From Chitinimonas sp. BJYL2 (lineage in GTDB: Bacteria; Pseudomonadota; Gammaproteobacteria; Burkholderiales; Chitinimonadaceae), in NCBI RefSeq assembly GCF_027257935.1, contig NZ_JANZKW010000002.1:620001-684000 (forward strand): DNA of 64,000 nucleotides, given 5' to 3'. Below the pieces are notes generated by a model. The model worked only from the letters and a program-made list of their open reading frames with translations. It was not told the DNA's origin and did not search any database. The position numbers were made by a program, and so were the translations under genes. This document shows, piece after piece, positions 1-8,546 of the stretch (position 1 is the stretch's first letter; every line of letters starts with the position of its first letter).

Positions 1-2506
1 CTACTCGTTGCTCAATATCTGGCACTTTTTCGACGAGGCGCTGCGCAACAAGCAAAGCAACCGCCTGCTGGTGCAAAGCTGCCACGACCACTTCCTGAGC
101 TACCTGCGCCTGCGCGAATGGCGCGAGCTGCAAGCGCAGCTGCGCGACATTGTGGTGGATATGGGCTGGGTCTCTGATAAAGCTGCCGCCGAACATCCCG
201 CTCGCGGGAGAGGGGCTGGGGGTGATGGCGCATCCAAGAGCGATGCACGCCCCACCACGCTTTCCCGCACACAGGACAAAACACCCGTTAGCAGTGTGCC
301 GGTCCTCCCCAAAAAAGCCGAAAAAGAACGCCTCGCCGCCGAAGCCGCCCGCTACGAAGCCATCCACAAAGCGCTCTGCGCCGGTCTCTTGGGCAGCATA
401 GGTTTCAAGCAACCCGAAGACGACGAATACCTCGGCGCGCGCGGCATCAAGTTCAGCATCTTCCCCGGCTCAGGCCTCAAAAAGGCCCGGCCCAAGTGGA
501 TCGTGGCCTCCGAACTCGTCGAAACCACCAAGCTCTACGCCCGTTGCGTGGCCGCCATCCAGCCCGAATGGCTGGAGCAACTGGCACCGCATCTAGTCAA
601 CCGCGATTACTTTGAACCGCATTGGGATGAAGGCCCGGCGCAGGTCGTGGCCAGCGAGCGCGTCACCCTGTACGGCCTGCCCGTGGTGGCCCGCCGCCGC
701 ATCCACTTCGGCCCGGTTGACCCGGTACGTGCGCGTGAAATCATGCTGCGCGAGGGTCTGGCTGGCCGCCGCTTCAATACGCGCGCGGCGTTCTGGCAGC
801 ACAATGAAAAACTGATCAGCGAGATCGAAGAACTCGAACACAAGGCTCGCCGGCAGGATGTGCTGGTGGATGAAGACGTGCTGTTCGACTTCTACGACGC
901 CAAAGTCCCCGCCGACATCATGAACGGCCAAGGCTTCGATGCCTGGCGCAAGGACGCCGAAAAGGCCAACCCGCAGCTGCTGTTCCTGAGCCGCGACGAC
1001 CTGATGCGCCATACGGGCGAATCGATCACCGAGCAGCAATTCCCGCCCGAGCTGGTGCTCGACGGCATTGCCTTGCCGCTTGCCTACCGGTTTGAACCCG
1101 GCCACGCGCTCGATGGTGTCACCGTGCAACTGCCGCTGCACCTGCTCAACAAGGTCAACGGCGCCGCGTTTGAATGGCTGGTGCCGGGTTTGCAGCGCGA
1201 AAAGATCACCCTGCTGGTCAAGGCGCTGCCCAAGTCCATCCGTCGCCTGTGCGTGCCGGTGCCCGAGTTCGTCACCAAATTGATGGTGACGCTCGACAAG
1301 GCCGATCGCAAAGCGCCGCTGCTGCCGCAACTAGCGCAGGCCGTGGGCCGTGGCATCGGCCAGCCTGTGGAAGTGAGCGAATTCGAAGGGGCCGAGCTGC
1401 CAGCCCACCTGCGCATGAATATCCGCGTGGTCGACGACGCCGGCCAGGAGCTGGCCAGTGACCGCGATCTGGTAGCCCTGCGCGCCAAGCTCGGCGAAGC
1501 CGCGCAGATGACCTTCCGTGAAGTGGCCGCCAGCCAGCCTGCTGCTTCGCCAAAGGCGGGCCCACAAGGCAAAGCCGCCAAGGGCCAGAACACCGCCAGC
1601 GCGGCATCAACGCCCGCATCGGCACCCACGCGTGCTGCTGGCCCCGCCATTGAAAAGGAAGGCATAACCAGCTGGGACTTCGGCGACCTGCCCGCCAAGC
1701 TCACGTTTGATCGTGGCGGTGCCAGGCTCACGGGCTACCCCGCACTGGTACCGCATGAAGGCGCGTGCGCGATCCGCCTGTTCGATGTGGAAACCATGGC
1801 CGAGGCCGAACACCGCCGCGGCGTAGTGAGGCTGATGCAGTTCGAACTGAAGGAACAGGTCAAGCAGCTACCCAAGTGCTTCCCCAACTTCACCCAGACC
1901 GCCCTGCTGCTGCGCCACATTGCGGACTCGGACAGCCTGATGGATGACCTGGTCGCCTGCATTTGCAACCGCGCCTTCATCGGCGACGACGAACTGCCAC
2001 GCAGCAAGAAGGAGTTCGACGCGCTCAAGCAAAAGGCCAAGGCCCGCCTGCCTGCGGTCCGCGACGCCGCCTGGCGCGTGCTGCAGGAAGTCGCCACCGA
2101 GCAGCAACAACTCACGGTGCTGCTCACCAAGCCGGTACGCCTGCAAAGCGAACTCAAGCAGCAGCTGAGCAAACTGGTGCACAAGGGCTTCATGGCTACC
2201 ACACCCTGGGAGCAGCTGCCGCATCTGTCACGCTATCTCAAGGGCTTCAAGTTGCGGCTGGAAAAGTACAACGCCAATCAGGCGCGCGATGCGCAACGCG
2301 GCGAGGAAGTGGCCGCACTGTGGGCACGCTGGGAAGCCGAGCAGGAAAAGTGGCGCAAGCTGGGCCGCGATCCGACACCCCTGGCACCATTCAGATGGAT
2401 GCTGGAGGAGCTGCGCGTGAGCCTGTTTGCCCAGGAGCTGCGCACCCCGTTTCCGGTATCGGTCAAACGGCTCGACAAGATCTGGGCGGACTTGATCAAG
2501 CAATGA
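1..2506 (+). CDS. hrpA: ATP-dependent RNA helicase HrpA, C-terminal part (5' truncated by window)
   Basis: The frame is open to the left edge, so this is the 3' part of a longer gene. About 830 residues are visible and match the C-terminal half of the DEAH-box helicase HrpA: the end of the helicase-associated region, then FSIFPGSGL and the long HrpA-specific domain ending near 2506. HrpA is a large cytoplasmic helicase acting on RNA and stalled ribosomes (family knowledge); the ATPase motifs lie outside the window. Between the helix ending in DIVVDMGW and the conserved YEAIHKALCAGLLG block there are about 55 residues, whereas E. coli HrpA has only a short spacer there. The extra segment is Ala/Arg/Gly/Lys-rich and its DNA carries a palindromic repeat at about 196-229. 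A second low-complexity Ala/Pro stretch lies near 1535-1640. The function call is firm. Confidence 0.93.
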   Translation, partial: YSLLNIWHFFDEALRNKQSNRLLVQSCHDHFLSYLRLREWRELQAQLRDIVVDMGWVSDKAAAEHPARGRGAGGDGASKSDARPTTLSRTQDKTPVSSVPVLPKKAEKERLAAEAARYEAIHKALCAGLLGSIGFKQPEDDEYLGARGIKFSIFPGSGLKKARPKWIVASELVETTKLYARCVAAIQPEWLEQLAPHLVNRDYFEPHWDEGPAQVVASERVTLYGLPVVARRRIHFGPVDPVRAREIMLREGLAGRRFNTRAAFWQHNEKLISEIEELEHKARRQDVLVDEDVLFDFYDAKVPADIMNGQGFDAWRKDAEKANPQLLFLSRDDLMRHTGESITEQQFPPELVLDGIALPLAYRFEPGHALDGVTVQLPLHLLNKVNGAAFEWLVPGLQREKITLLVKALPKSIRRLCVPVPEFVTKLMVTLDKADRKAPLLPQLAQAVGRGIGQPVEVSEFEGAELPAHLRMNIRVVDDAGQELASDRDLVALRAKLGEAAQMTFREVAASQPAASPKAGPQGKAAKGQNTASAASTPASAPTRAAGPAIEKEGITSWDFGDLPAKLTFDRGGARLTGYPALVPHEGACAIRLFDVETMAEAEHRRGVVRLMQFELKEQVKQLPKCFPNFTQTALLLRHIADSDSLMDDLVACICNRAFIGDDELPRSKKEFDALKQKAKARLPAVRDAAWRVLQEVATEQQQLTVLLTKPVRLQSELKQQLSKLVHKGFMATTPWEQLPHLSRYLKGFKLRLEKYNANQARDAQRGEEVAALWARWEAEQEKWRKLGRDPTPLAPFRWMLEELRVSLFAQELRTPFPVSVKRLDKIWADLIKQ
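190..233. repeat. Palindromic GC-rich repeat-like element inside hrpA
   Basis: CCCGC at 197-201 and GCGGG at 204-208 form a hairpin, followed by the G-rich tract GAGAGGGGCTGGGGGTGATG. The string resembles an interspersed repeat I have seen in many GC-rich proteobacterial genomes, usually between genes. Here it is read in frame as PARGRGAGG and sits in a segment that other HrpA proteins lack. I see no second full copy in this window, so the repeat identity rests on recognition only. Confidence 0.5.
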
Positions 2507-2604
2507 TGCCTTGTGCTCGGCACAACGCGCGTCCGTCAGCCTCCGCTGCTGCTTCTCACCTACTGGCTACACTGAGTGGGTGATTGGCTTACGGGAGAGA
2601 GGCG

Positions 2605-3360
2605 ATGCGCTGGCTGCTTGCCCTGCTATGTTGCCAAACCCTTGCTGATACAGCGGGGCTACCCGCGACGCTCAGCTTTGCTGCCAGGCCTCTGCCGCCC
2701 TATATGGAGCAGACGCCCAGCGGCTATAAAGGCGCACATCTGGAAATCATGTCGGCGCTGACGCGCCAGATCGGCGTAAGACTGAAGCTGGTTGAATGCC
2801 CGAGCGCGCGCTGTCTGCGCATGCTTGAAGTGGGCGATGTTGATGTGGCAATGGGCTATGCCAGAGATCCGCAGCGGGATGCTTACCTCGATTTCCTGCA
2901 ACCCAGCTATGCCAGCCCCACCCGCACACAATTCTATGTGCGTCATAACGAGACCCGTTCACTACAGCAGGCCGAGGATGTCAGCCAGTTCCGGGCAGGC
3001 TTGGTCAGGGGGGTATTCTATTCCCGCGTCCTGACGCTGATTCCCGAAGCCAACCGCGACTACGGTCCGGACATGGAAACCAACTTCCGAAAACTGGCTG
3101 CCGGGCATGTGGACATGGTGCCGGCAGGGGTGAATGTGGGGACACGCGTCATCGACAAGCTGGCGCTGGTCGGCAAGGTTCGCGCCGCACCTTTCAGCCT
3201 AGTTCTGGATACTGAGCGTCATATCTCGCTGTCTCGACGCTCAGCTTGGCATCCCCACAAAGCCCGCCTTGAGGCCGCGTTTGCGACCCTGGTGCAGAAA
3301 GGTGAGGTCAGCGCCATCCTGGCGCGCCATGAGGAAGTCGACTCAACCCGCAAACGCTGA
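2605..3360 (+). CDS. Periplasmic solute-binding protein, family 3
   Basis: About 251 residues resembling the bacterial family-3 extracellular solute-binding fold. A short hydrophobic leader (MRWLLALLCCQTLADTAG) suggests export. Typical elements follow: PLPPYME near the start, GAHLEIMSALTRQIGVRLKLVE, then a GDVDVAMGYARDPQR segment like the ligand-binding loop of amino-acid binding proteins. I chose ATG 2605 because it has a GGGAGAGAGG ribosome site just upstream and begins the leader; a TTG at 2584 is in frame. No permease or ATPase gene is adjacent, so it may be an orphan binding protein or sensor-type protein. The ligand cannot be told from sequence. Confidence 0.75.
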   Translation: MRWLLALLCCQTLADTAGLPATLSFAARPLPPYMEQTPSGYKGAHLEIMSALTRQIGVRLKLVECPSARCLRMLEVGDVDVAMGYARDPQRDAYLDFLQPSYASPTRTQFYVRHNETRSLQQAEDVSQFRAGLVRGVFYSRVLTLIPEANRDYGPDMETNFRKLAAGHVDMVPAGVNVGTRVIDKLALVGKVRAAPFSLVLDTERHISLSRRSAWHPHKARLEAAFATLVQKGEVSAILARHEEVDSTRKR

Positions 3361-3417
3361 AAGATGGATGAGGCTAGTACGCGTATCACCATCGCGAGTT
3401 GGGTGACGTGTCGAGGA

Positions 3418-4194
3418 TCAGCCGCCCAGCAGTGGCTTGGCCAGTGCATGCAAGACAGGATTGGCGGCCACCAGCACGCTGCCATCCGAATCCTTGTCCA
3501 GCTCGCCGCCCTGCCAATCCGTCATCAAACCACCCGCGCCCTGCACCACCGGCACCAGCGCAGCAAAGTCGTGCAGCTTGAGGCCGGATTCCACGACCAG
3601 ATCGTAGCCACCGCTGGCCAGCAGCGCATAGGCGTAGGCATCGCCACCCCATACGGTAAAACGGCATTGTGATTGCAGCGCATTGAAGCGCACGCCGGCC
3701 TCGCCGGGCAGGTATTGCGGCCCGGTCGAACCCAGGCGGGCCTGCGCCAGTTCAGCGAGGCCGGATGTGCGCACGGATGCGCCATTGAGCGTGGTCGGCT
3801 GCCCCTGTACGCCTACCCAGCGTTCACCCAGCACGGGTTGATCGATGATGCCGAGCACGGGTTTGCCGTGGTGCAGCAGGCCGATCAGCGTGCAGAAAGT
3901 GGGTCGGCCTACGATGAAGCTTTTGGTGCCATCCACCGGGTCGAGCACCCATACCCACTCCGCATCGTCACGCACGCGGCCGAACTCTTCGCCGATGATG
4001 CCGTGCTCAGGACAAGCGGCTTCGATCAGCGCACGCATGGCCTGTTCCGCGCCACGATCGGCCAGCGTTACCGGGCTGGCATCGGCTTTGTCGTCGATGA
4101 CAACGCCACTGCGGTAATGGGGAAGAATGGCCGCGCGGGCTGCGTCGGCAAGGCGGTGGGCAAGGGGGAGAAATTGAGCGGGCACAGGAATCAC
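3418..4194 (-). CDS. hisN: Inositol-monophosphatase-family phosphatase, HisN-type histidinol-phosphatase
   Basis: A 258-residue protein of the Mg-dependent FIG/IMPase superfamily. The metal-site motifs are present: IIGEEFG, VLDPVDGTKSFIVGRP and WGGDAYAYALLASG near the C-terminal third. The close match to the TKSFIVGRPTFCTLIGL pattern points to the HisN class, which dephosphorylates L-histidinol phosphate in histidine synthesis, rather than SuhB. The start codon is GTG at 4194 with no strong ribosome site. No other his genes are nearby, so the assignment to histidine synthesis rests on family resemblance; a general sugar-phosphatase role is the alternative. Confidence 0.8.
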   Translation of the reverse strand: MIPVPAQFLPLAHRLADAARAAILPHYRSGVVIDDKADASPVTLADRGAEQAMRALIEAACPEHGIIGEEFGRVRDDAEWVWVLDPVDGTKSFIVGRPTFCTLIGLLHHGKPVLGIIDQPVLGERWVGVQGQPTTLNGASVRTSGLAELAQARLGSTGPQYLPGEAGVRFNALQSQCRFTVWGGDAYAYALLASGGYDLVVESGLKLHDFAALVPVVQGAGGLMTDWQGGELDKDSDGSVLVAANPVLHALAKPLLGG

Positions 4195-4262
4195 AGGGTC
4201 AGCAACGGGGAGTCGCCATGATACCGGAGCCGCGATAGGGCCAGATGATGGTGAAGCCGGGT

Positions 4263-4670
4263 TCAGTAACCGCAGTTGAAACGGGCACTGACCATGACAC
4301 GCACACCGCCACCGGCAATTTCTCCACCCAGCTTCGAGCCGGGCCGCAACACGGTTTCGCAGCTACGTACCGGCAGGCCCAAACCGCGTATGGCCTTGGC
4401 CGCTTCCATGCTCGACATGCGGATCTCGGGTCGCCACTTGGCCAACTGCATGCTGGTCCGCTTTTCCGGGGTCAGTGTCAGACGCAGCTGTGGCCAGCGG
4501 CTCTCGGGTTGGCCCACGGTGAAGACCGAAACCGGCGCAGGCGCCATATTGGCGGGCCGCAGATCGATTTCACGCGCACCAAACGGCTCCATGCCGGATT
4601 CCGCTTGTGCCACCAGTGGCATACATGCCATTACCGCCAGCACTGCGATGTCACGCTTGAGGGCAACCAT
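4263..4670 (-). CDS. Small secreted protein of unknown function
   Basis: A 135-residue protein with a clear signal peptide (about residues 1-23, ending AQA). The ribosome site is good: AAGGAG about 9 bases before ATG 4670. The mature part is basic, with two cysteines (in RSCETVL and at FNCGY near the C terminus) that could form a disulfide. I do not recognise a family. It is divergent from the pyroglutamyl-peptidase-like gene at 4861, and the 190-base gap between them is strikingly AT-rich (about 4680-4720), a likely promoter area. Probably periplasmic or outer-membrane associated. Confidence 0.7.
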   Translation of the reverse strand: MVALKRDIAVLAVMACMPLVAQAESGMEPFGAREIDLRPANMAPAPVSVFTVGQPESRWPQLRLTLTPEKRTSMQLAKWRPEIRMSSMEAAKAIRGLGLPVRSCETVLRPGSKLGGEIAGGGVRVMVSARFNCGY

Positions 4671-4860
4671 GATGCTGCTCCTTATATTAGATTTTTATTA
4701 TTTTGTGATTGTTTTACGCCGCTGCCACCGTGCAGGCAATAACCGTCTGTCGCCAATATTCGCCAATATGAGATGCGTCGCCGGCGGCTGGGGTTTGCCG
4801 CCGAACGGCGAAGTGCGCGACCATGCCCATATCGTGTTGCTCATCCACAGGGAGTACGCC

Positions 4861-6111
4861 TTGTCCCGTCTTTCGCTCGCCCCGCTTCTGGCCATGCTGG
4901 TGGCCATGCCTGCCATGATCTCCGCCCATGCCGCCACGCCAGAGGAAGCGCGTCTTGCGCGTGCCCGTGATGCCATGCCCGCGGTCGTCGGTGCGTTCGA
5001 TACCCGGATCAACGCGCTGGCCCAAAGCTGGACAGCCGCACGTGACGCGCGCGAGGCCATGGAACAGGTACGTGAACACGGCCAGCAACTCTGGGCCGAC
5101 GCCAAAAGACGGCTGCGGGCGCAGCAAGATGCCGATGACCGGCCGCTTTACTGGGCGCGACTGGCGATGGCGCAAACCCTGCGCGAACAGAAACCGGCGT
5201 TTCCCGTCTTTGCGGCAGACCGCGAGGCGATCATTGCCGCCTTCGAGCAAGCCAGCCGCGGCATGGACGAGATCAGCTATCCAGCACGTTCTGCCATGCG
5301 CCGCATCCTGATTACCGGCTTTGATCCTTTCCTGCTGGACCGCCGCCTCAATCAGAGCAACCCGAGTGGTGTTACGGCACTGCTGCTGGACGGTGAGGAA
5401 ATCGACATCGACGGCCAGCGCGCGCGCATTGAAGCGGCCATTTTTCCGGTGCGCTATGCCGACTTCGACGCAGGCATGGTGGAAACCTTCCTGATGCCCT
5501 GGCTGGCCGGGCCGCAAGCCGTACCCGAGAACTGGCTGGAGGCTGCCCGCTTGCATGCCCAAGGCGGTGTGGTAGCCGGGCAAGCCAAGCCGCAGATCGA
5601 TCTGCTCGCCACCATCAGCATGGGTCGCAAAGATTTTGATCTGGAGCGTTATCCCGGTCGGCGCCGCTCAGCCGATGTGGTGGATAACCTCAACGCACTG
5701 CCCGGTGCCAGTCGGCTCTCCCCCAAGCCGCCGCTCCTCAACGGCAAGCCGATCAGCGGACCAGAATTCGTGGAGTTCTCGCTGCCGGTCGCGGCCATGC
5801 AGCGTGCGCAAGGCCCTTATGCCATCCACGACAACCGCTGGGTTCGCGTTGTCCCGGACACCCGCTTTGCTGCGGGCGGGCTGGCGACACTAAAGGGTAA
5901 AACGGCGGTCGAGGGCGGGGGTGGCGGTTATCTCAGCAACGAGATCGCGTACCGCTCGGCGCGCCTGCGTGATGCGCTGGGCATCCAGCTGCCGCTTGGG
6001 CATATCCATACACCCGCGATTGCGGCTTATGAGCCCGATAAAACCACTGCCATTGCTGCACAAATCCGGGAGATGCTGCGACAAGCCATCCCCACGCTGG
6101 CAGCGCGCTGA
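4861..6111 (+). CDS. Exported pyroglutamyl-peptidase-I-like protein with Ser at the nucleophile position
   Basis: About 416 residues. TTG 4861 is chosen because CAGGGAG lies just upstream and the codons that follow encode a signal peptide (SRLSLAPLLAMLVAMPAM..AHA). The frame is open further upstream but without such features. After a helical N-terminal region of about 120 residues comes a peptidase C15-like core: RILITGFDPF at 148-157, the SNPSG motif near 166-170, AAIFPVRYADFDAGMVE near 193-209, and a GHIH segment near 380 in the place of the catalytic His region. The motif that normally contains the nucleophile Cys followed by Asn reads GGGYLSNEIAYR, with Ser359 instead of Cys. It may be a serine variant or inactive. 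It ends one base before the convergent hydrolase gene. Confidence 0.72.
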   Translation: MSRLSLAPLLAMLVAMPAMISAHAATPEEARLARARDAMPAVVGAFDTRINALAQSWTAARDAREAMEQVREHGQQLWADAKRRLRAQQDADDRPLYWARLAMAQTLREQKPAFPVFAADREAIIAAFEQASRGMDEISYPARSAMRRILITGFDPFLLDRRLNQSNPSGVTALLLDGEEIDIDGQRARIEAAIFPVRYADFDAGMVETFLMPWLAGPQAVPENWLEAARLHAQGGVVAGQAKPQIDLLATISMGRKDFDLERYPGRRRSADVVDNLNALPGASRLSPKPPLLNGKPISGPEFVEFSLPVAAMQRAQGPYAIHDNRWVRVVPDTRFAAGGLATLKGKTAVEGGGGGYLSNEIAYRSARLRDALGIQLPLGHIHTPAIAAYEPDKTTAIAAQIREMLRQAIPTLAAR

Positions 6112-6112
6112 A

Positions 6113-7030
6113 CTACTTGCTCGCGTAGCGCGCGTCGGCCGCCTTGGCCTGTGCAGGCAAGTTACCGCGCAGCCACTCTGCCGCATTAGGGTCATAGCGC
6201 AGGTGGGCACGCCAGAACTGGGCGCTGGCCTCACGGAGCAGCGCTTGCTGACGGGACTCGATGCTATCGCCCACCAGCAGACGGTCGCCGCCGAAGAAGT
6301 CATGGGTACGACCCGCAAGGACCAGCAGATATTTGCCGCCAGCCGGCATCGCGGCATAAGGCTTTTCGCGATCTGCAGCGCTCATGCCGCTGCCCAATGG
6401 ATCACCATCTTCCGTACCGGTCATCGAGAAGAAGGGGCGATCGAACTGATCAAATGCCCCACCCTCACGACGTGCACTGGGGCTGAATGCCAGAAAGGCC
6501 TTGATGCGGGGCTCACGCCAGCGCGTGCCGATCAGCGGATAGTGCTGCCCAGCCACAGCCTGCGTAGTGACGGCACCGAAGCTATGCCCCGCCATGCCGA
6601 TCTGATCGAGGCTCGCCTTGGCCAGGGCGCCCGTCGCCTTGCGCCTGGCCAGCTCATCCAGCGCAAAGTGGACATCTTCCACCCGTGCCTTGAGCTGCGC
6701 CGCACTGGCTGCCGATTTGAGCGCCCGGAATCGATTGCCCTCGGCCTGTCGCCAGACCAACTCATCGCTGCCGGGATGTTGCAGATGTATCACCAGCAGG
6801 CCCTGCCTGGCCCAATGTTCACCCCAGGCGCTACCACCTTCTCGCGAGCCACCCAGCCCGTGGGAATAGACGATGACCGGGAACGGTCCTGCACCGTCCG
6901 GCACTCTTAACTTGACGGGGATATCACGCTGCCGCGCCGCATCATGCCAAGTCTGCAGCACGACGGCGGGCTCTCCTGCGTGGGCAAGCCCAGCAAGTAC
7001 AAAGAGGCAGATCAAGAACAAACGCAGCAT
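6113..7030 (-). CDS. Secreted alpha/beta hydrolase, dienelactone-hydrolase/PAF-acetylhydrolase type
   Basis: A 305-residue protein with a signal peptide (MLRLFLICLFVLAGLAHA). The alpha/beta hydrolase core is evident: FPVIVYSHGLGGSREG (oxyanion region), nucleophile elbow GHSFGA, a FFSMTGTEDGDP acid loop and a late His in GRTHDFFGG. This layout fits predicted dienelactone hydrolases and platelet-activating-factor-acetylhydrolase-like esterases. The substrate is unknown. It is a single gene convergent with the preceding peptidase-like gene. Confidence 0.8.
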   Translation of the reverse strand: MLRLFLICLFVLAGLAHAGEPAVVLQTWHDAARQRDIPVKLRVPDGAGPFPVIVYSHGLGGSREGGSAWGEHWARQGLLVIHLQHPGSDELVWRQAEGNRFRALKSAASAAQLKARVEDVHFALDELARRKATGALAKASLDQIGMAGHSFGAVTTQAVAGQHYPLIGTRWREPRIKAFLAFSPSARREGGAFDQFDRPFFSMTGTEDGDPLGSGMSAADREKPYAAMPAGGKYLLVLAGRTHDFFGGDRLLVGDSIESRQQALLREASAQFWRAHLRYDPNAAEWLRGNLPAQAKAADARYASK

Positions 7031-7095
7031 GGTGACTTCCAGAATCCGGGCCAGATCAGACTATACGGTGCGGCAGGCTTTCCCCGGGCATGCGA

Positions 7096-7569
7096 TCAGG
7101 GTGACGGGTGATAGGCATACAACACATCAGGGCAGCGTTCCTCATTCCCGGACCCATCCGAAAAGGCGATCGCCACAAAGCCATGACGCTCATAAAAGCG
7201 GCGAGCCGGGCCGTTGGCCTGAAAGGTGAACAGGCGTACCGGCGCATTGATCAGCACCAGGGCGTGCTGCAACAAGGCGCTGCCCAGCCCCTGCCCCACC
7301 TCGTCAGGGTGCAGGTATAAGTGGTCGATCCACCACTGCCCATCCTGCTGCACACAGGCCACAAAGCCGCGCACCGCCCCCGCCCGCTCGGCGACAATCA
7401 CCCCGCCGGCCGGCAAGCGATGCGCTGCCAGCCACTGGCGCACCGCTTCATCGTCATGGGCGAGTGGGGCATAGGGCAGGAAAGTACGGCGGGCGTTCAG
7501 ATAGAGCGCAGCCAACGCATCGGCATCGGCGGCCTGGGCGGCACGCAGTGTCCAATCCGACAGGCTCAC
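7096..7569 (-). CDS. GNAT-family N-acetyltransferase
   Basis: 157 residues from GTG 7569, whose GTGA overlaps the stop codon of the upstream dehydrogenase (4-base overlap), a typical translational-coupling start. An ATG at 7614 is in frame but would lie deep inside the dehydrogenase. GNAT features: WTLRAAQAADADALAALY at the N terminus, the acetyl-CoA loop HPDEVGQGLGSALLQHAL, and FTFQANGPARRFYERHGFVAIAF at the end. The acceptor substrate is unknown. Confidence 0.82.
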   Translation of the reverse strand: MSLSDWTLRAAQAADADALAALYLNARRTFLPYAPLAHDDEAVRQWLAAHRLPAGGVIVAERAGAVRGFVACVQQDGQWWIDHLYLHPDEVGQGLGSALLQHALVLINAPVRLFTFQANGPARRFYERHGFVAIAFSDGSGNEERCPDVLYAYHPSP

Positions 7570-8393
7570 GGGATGCTGGCCCGCGCCACCAGGCGCCGGT
7601 ACAGCCAGGGCCACCAGCGTGCAAGCGGCACCACCAGGGTTTCCAGGCCACCCACATTGAACTCATCCTTGCCCGCATCCAGCCCGCGGAGGATCTGCCG
7701 CGCACAGACCTCGGGAGAGGTGACCTTGCGGCGGCCCGCATCGGCCTTGCCTTGGACGCTGCCATCGCCGGTCAGCGCAGCGGCGGGCAGCCCGGTATCG
7801 ATATAGCCGGGACACACCAGGCTGACACGCACGGGCGATGGCCACAACTCGGCACGCAAGGAATCGAAATAGCCATGCAGGGCGTGCTTGCTGGCCGCAT
7901 AACCAGTGCGGCGCGGCACCCCAACCTTGCCCTGCACGCTGCTGATGACCACGATATGACCCGACCCGCGCGTCACCATGTCGTCAAGCAGGGTCTTGGT
8001 CAGGGCAACCGGGCTGAGAAAGTTGATCTGCATCAGCGCCTGGTCCACCGCCACCGCCGTATCGCGCGCCCAGCTACGCTGACCGATGCCCGCGTTGAGG
8101 ACCAGCATATCCGGCAGCCCCACCTCGTTGATCACACGACGGCAGAGTGCAGGCAAGGCATCGATATCCGCAGCGTCGAAAGGCAAGACGAGATGGCGCT
8201 CGGGATTTGCGCAGCGCTGCCGCACGGCCTCCAGTTCCTTTACCCGCCGCGCCGACAGCACCAGTCGTGCCCCGCGCTCGGCCAAGGCACAGGCCAGTGC
8301 AGCGCCAATGCCGCTGGAAGCGCCGGTAATCCAGACCAGGGAAGAACGTTGATGGGGCTCAGCAGTCATGGGCATATCAAGGGTTGGCGGCAT
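7566..8393 (-). CDS. Short-chain dehydrogenase/reductase, DHRS7-like
   Basis: A 275-residue classical SDR. WITGASSGIGAALA is the cofactor loop, LVLNAGIGQRS the NAG motif, VVISSVQGKVG holds the catalytic Ser, and GYAASKHALHGYFDSLRAEL holds YxxxK. The arrangement HALHGYFDSLRAEL..VSLVCPGYIDT is typical of DHRS7-type SDRs. ATG codons at 8393, 8375 and 8369 are all possible starts; none has a strong ribosome site. It is translationally coupled to the acetyltransferase and has a paralogue at 10885-11679, in the same direction on the other side of the GGDEF-EAL gene. The substrate is unknown. Confidence 0.87.
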   Translation of the reverse strand: MPPTLDMPMTAEPHQRSSLVWITGASSGIGAALACALAERGARLVLSARRVKELEAVRQRCANPERHLVLPFDAADIDALPALCRRVINEVGLPDMLVLNAGIGQRSWARDTAVAVDQALMQINFLSPVALTKTLLDDMVTRGSGHIVVISSVQGKVGVPRRTGYAASKHALHGYFDSLRAELWPSPVRVSLVCPGYIDTGLPAAALTGDGSVQGKADAGRRKVTSPEVCARQILRGLDAGKDEFNVGGLETLVVPLARWWPWLYRRLVARASIP

Positions 8394-8546
8394 GCATACG
8401 GGGTTTTGAGATTACTGGCAAATACCGCAAGGTGACACTCTCGTATGCGCCTGTTCGCGCAAAGCGTGCGGCGATGCACTAAACCAAAGGCAGCAACGTA
8501 TCCACGCTGCCTGTGAGTCGCGGTCATTTCCGAGGTCAGGATACCG

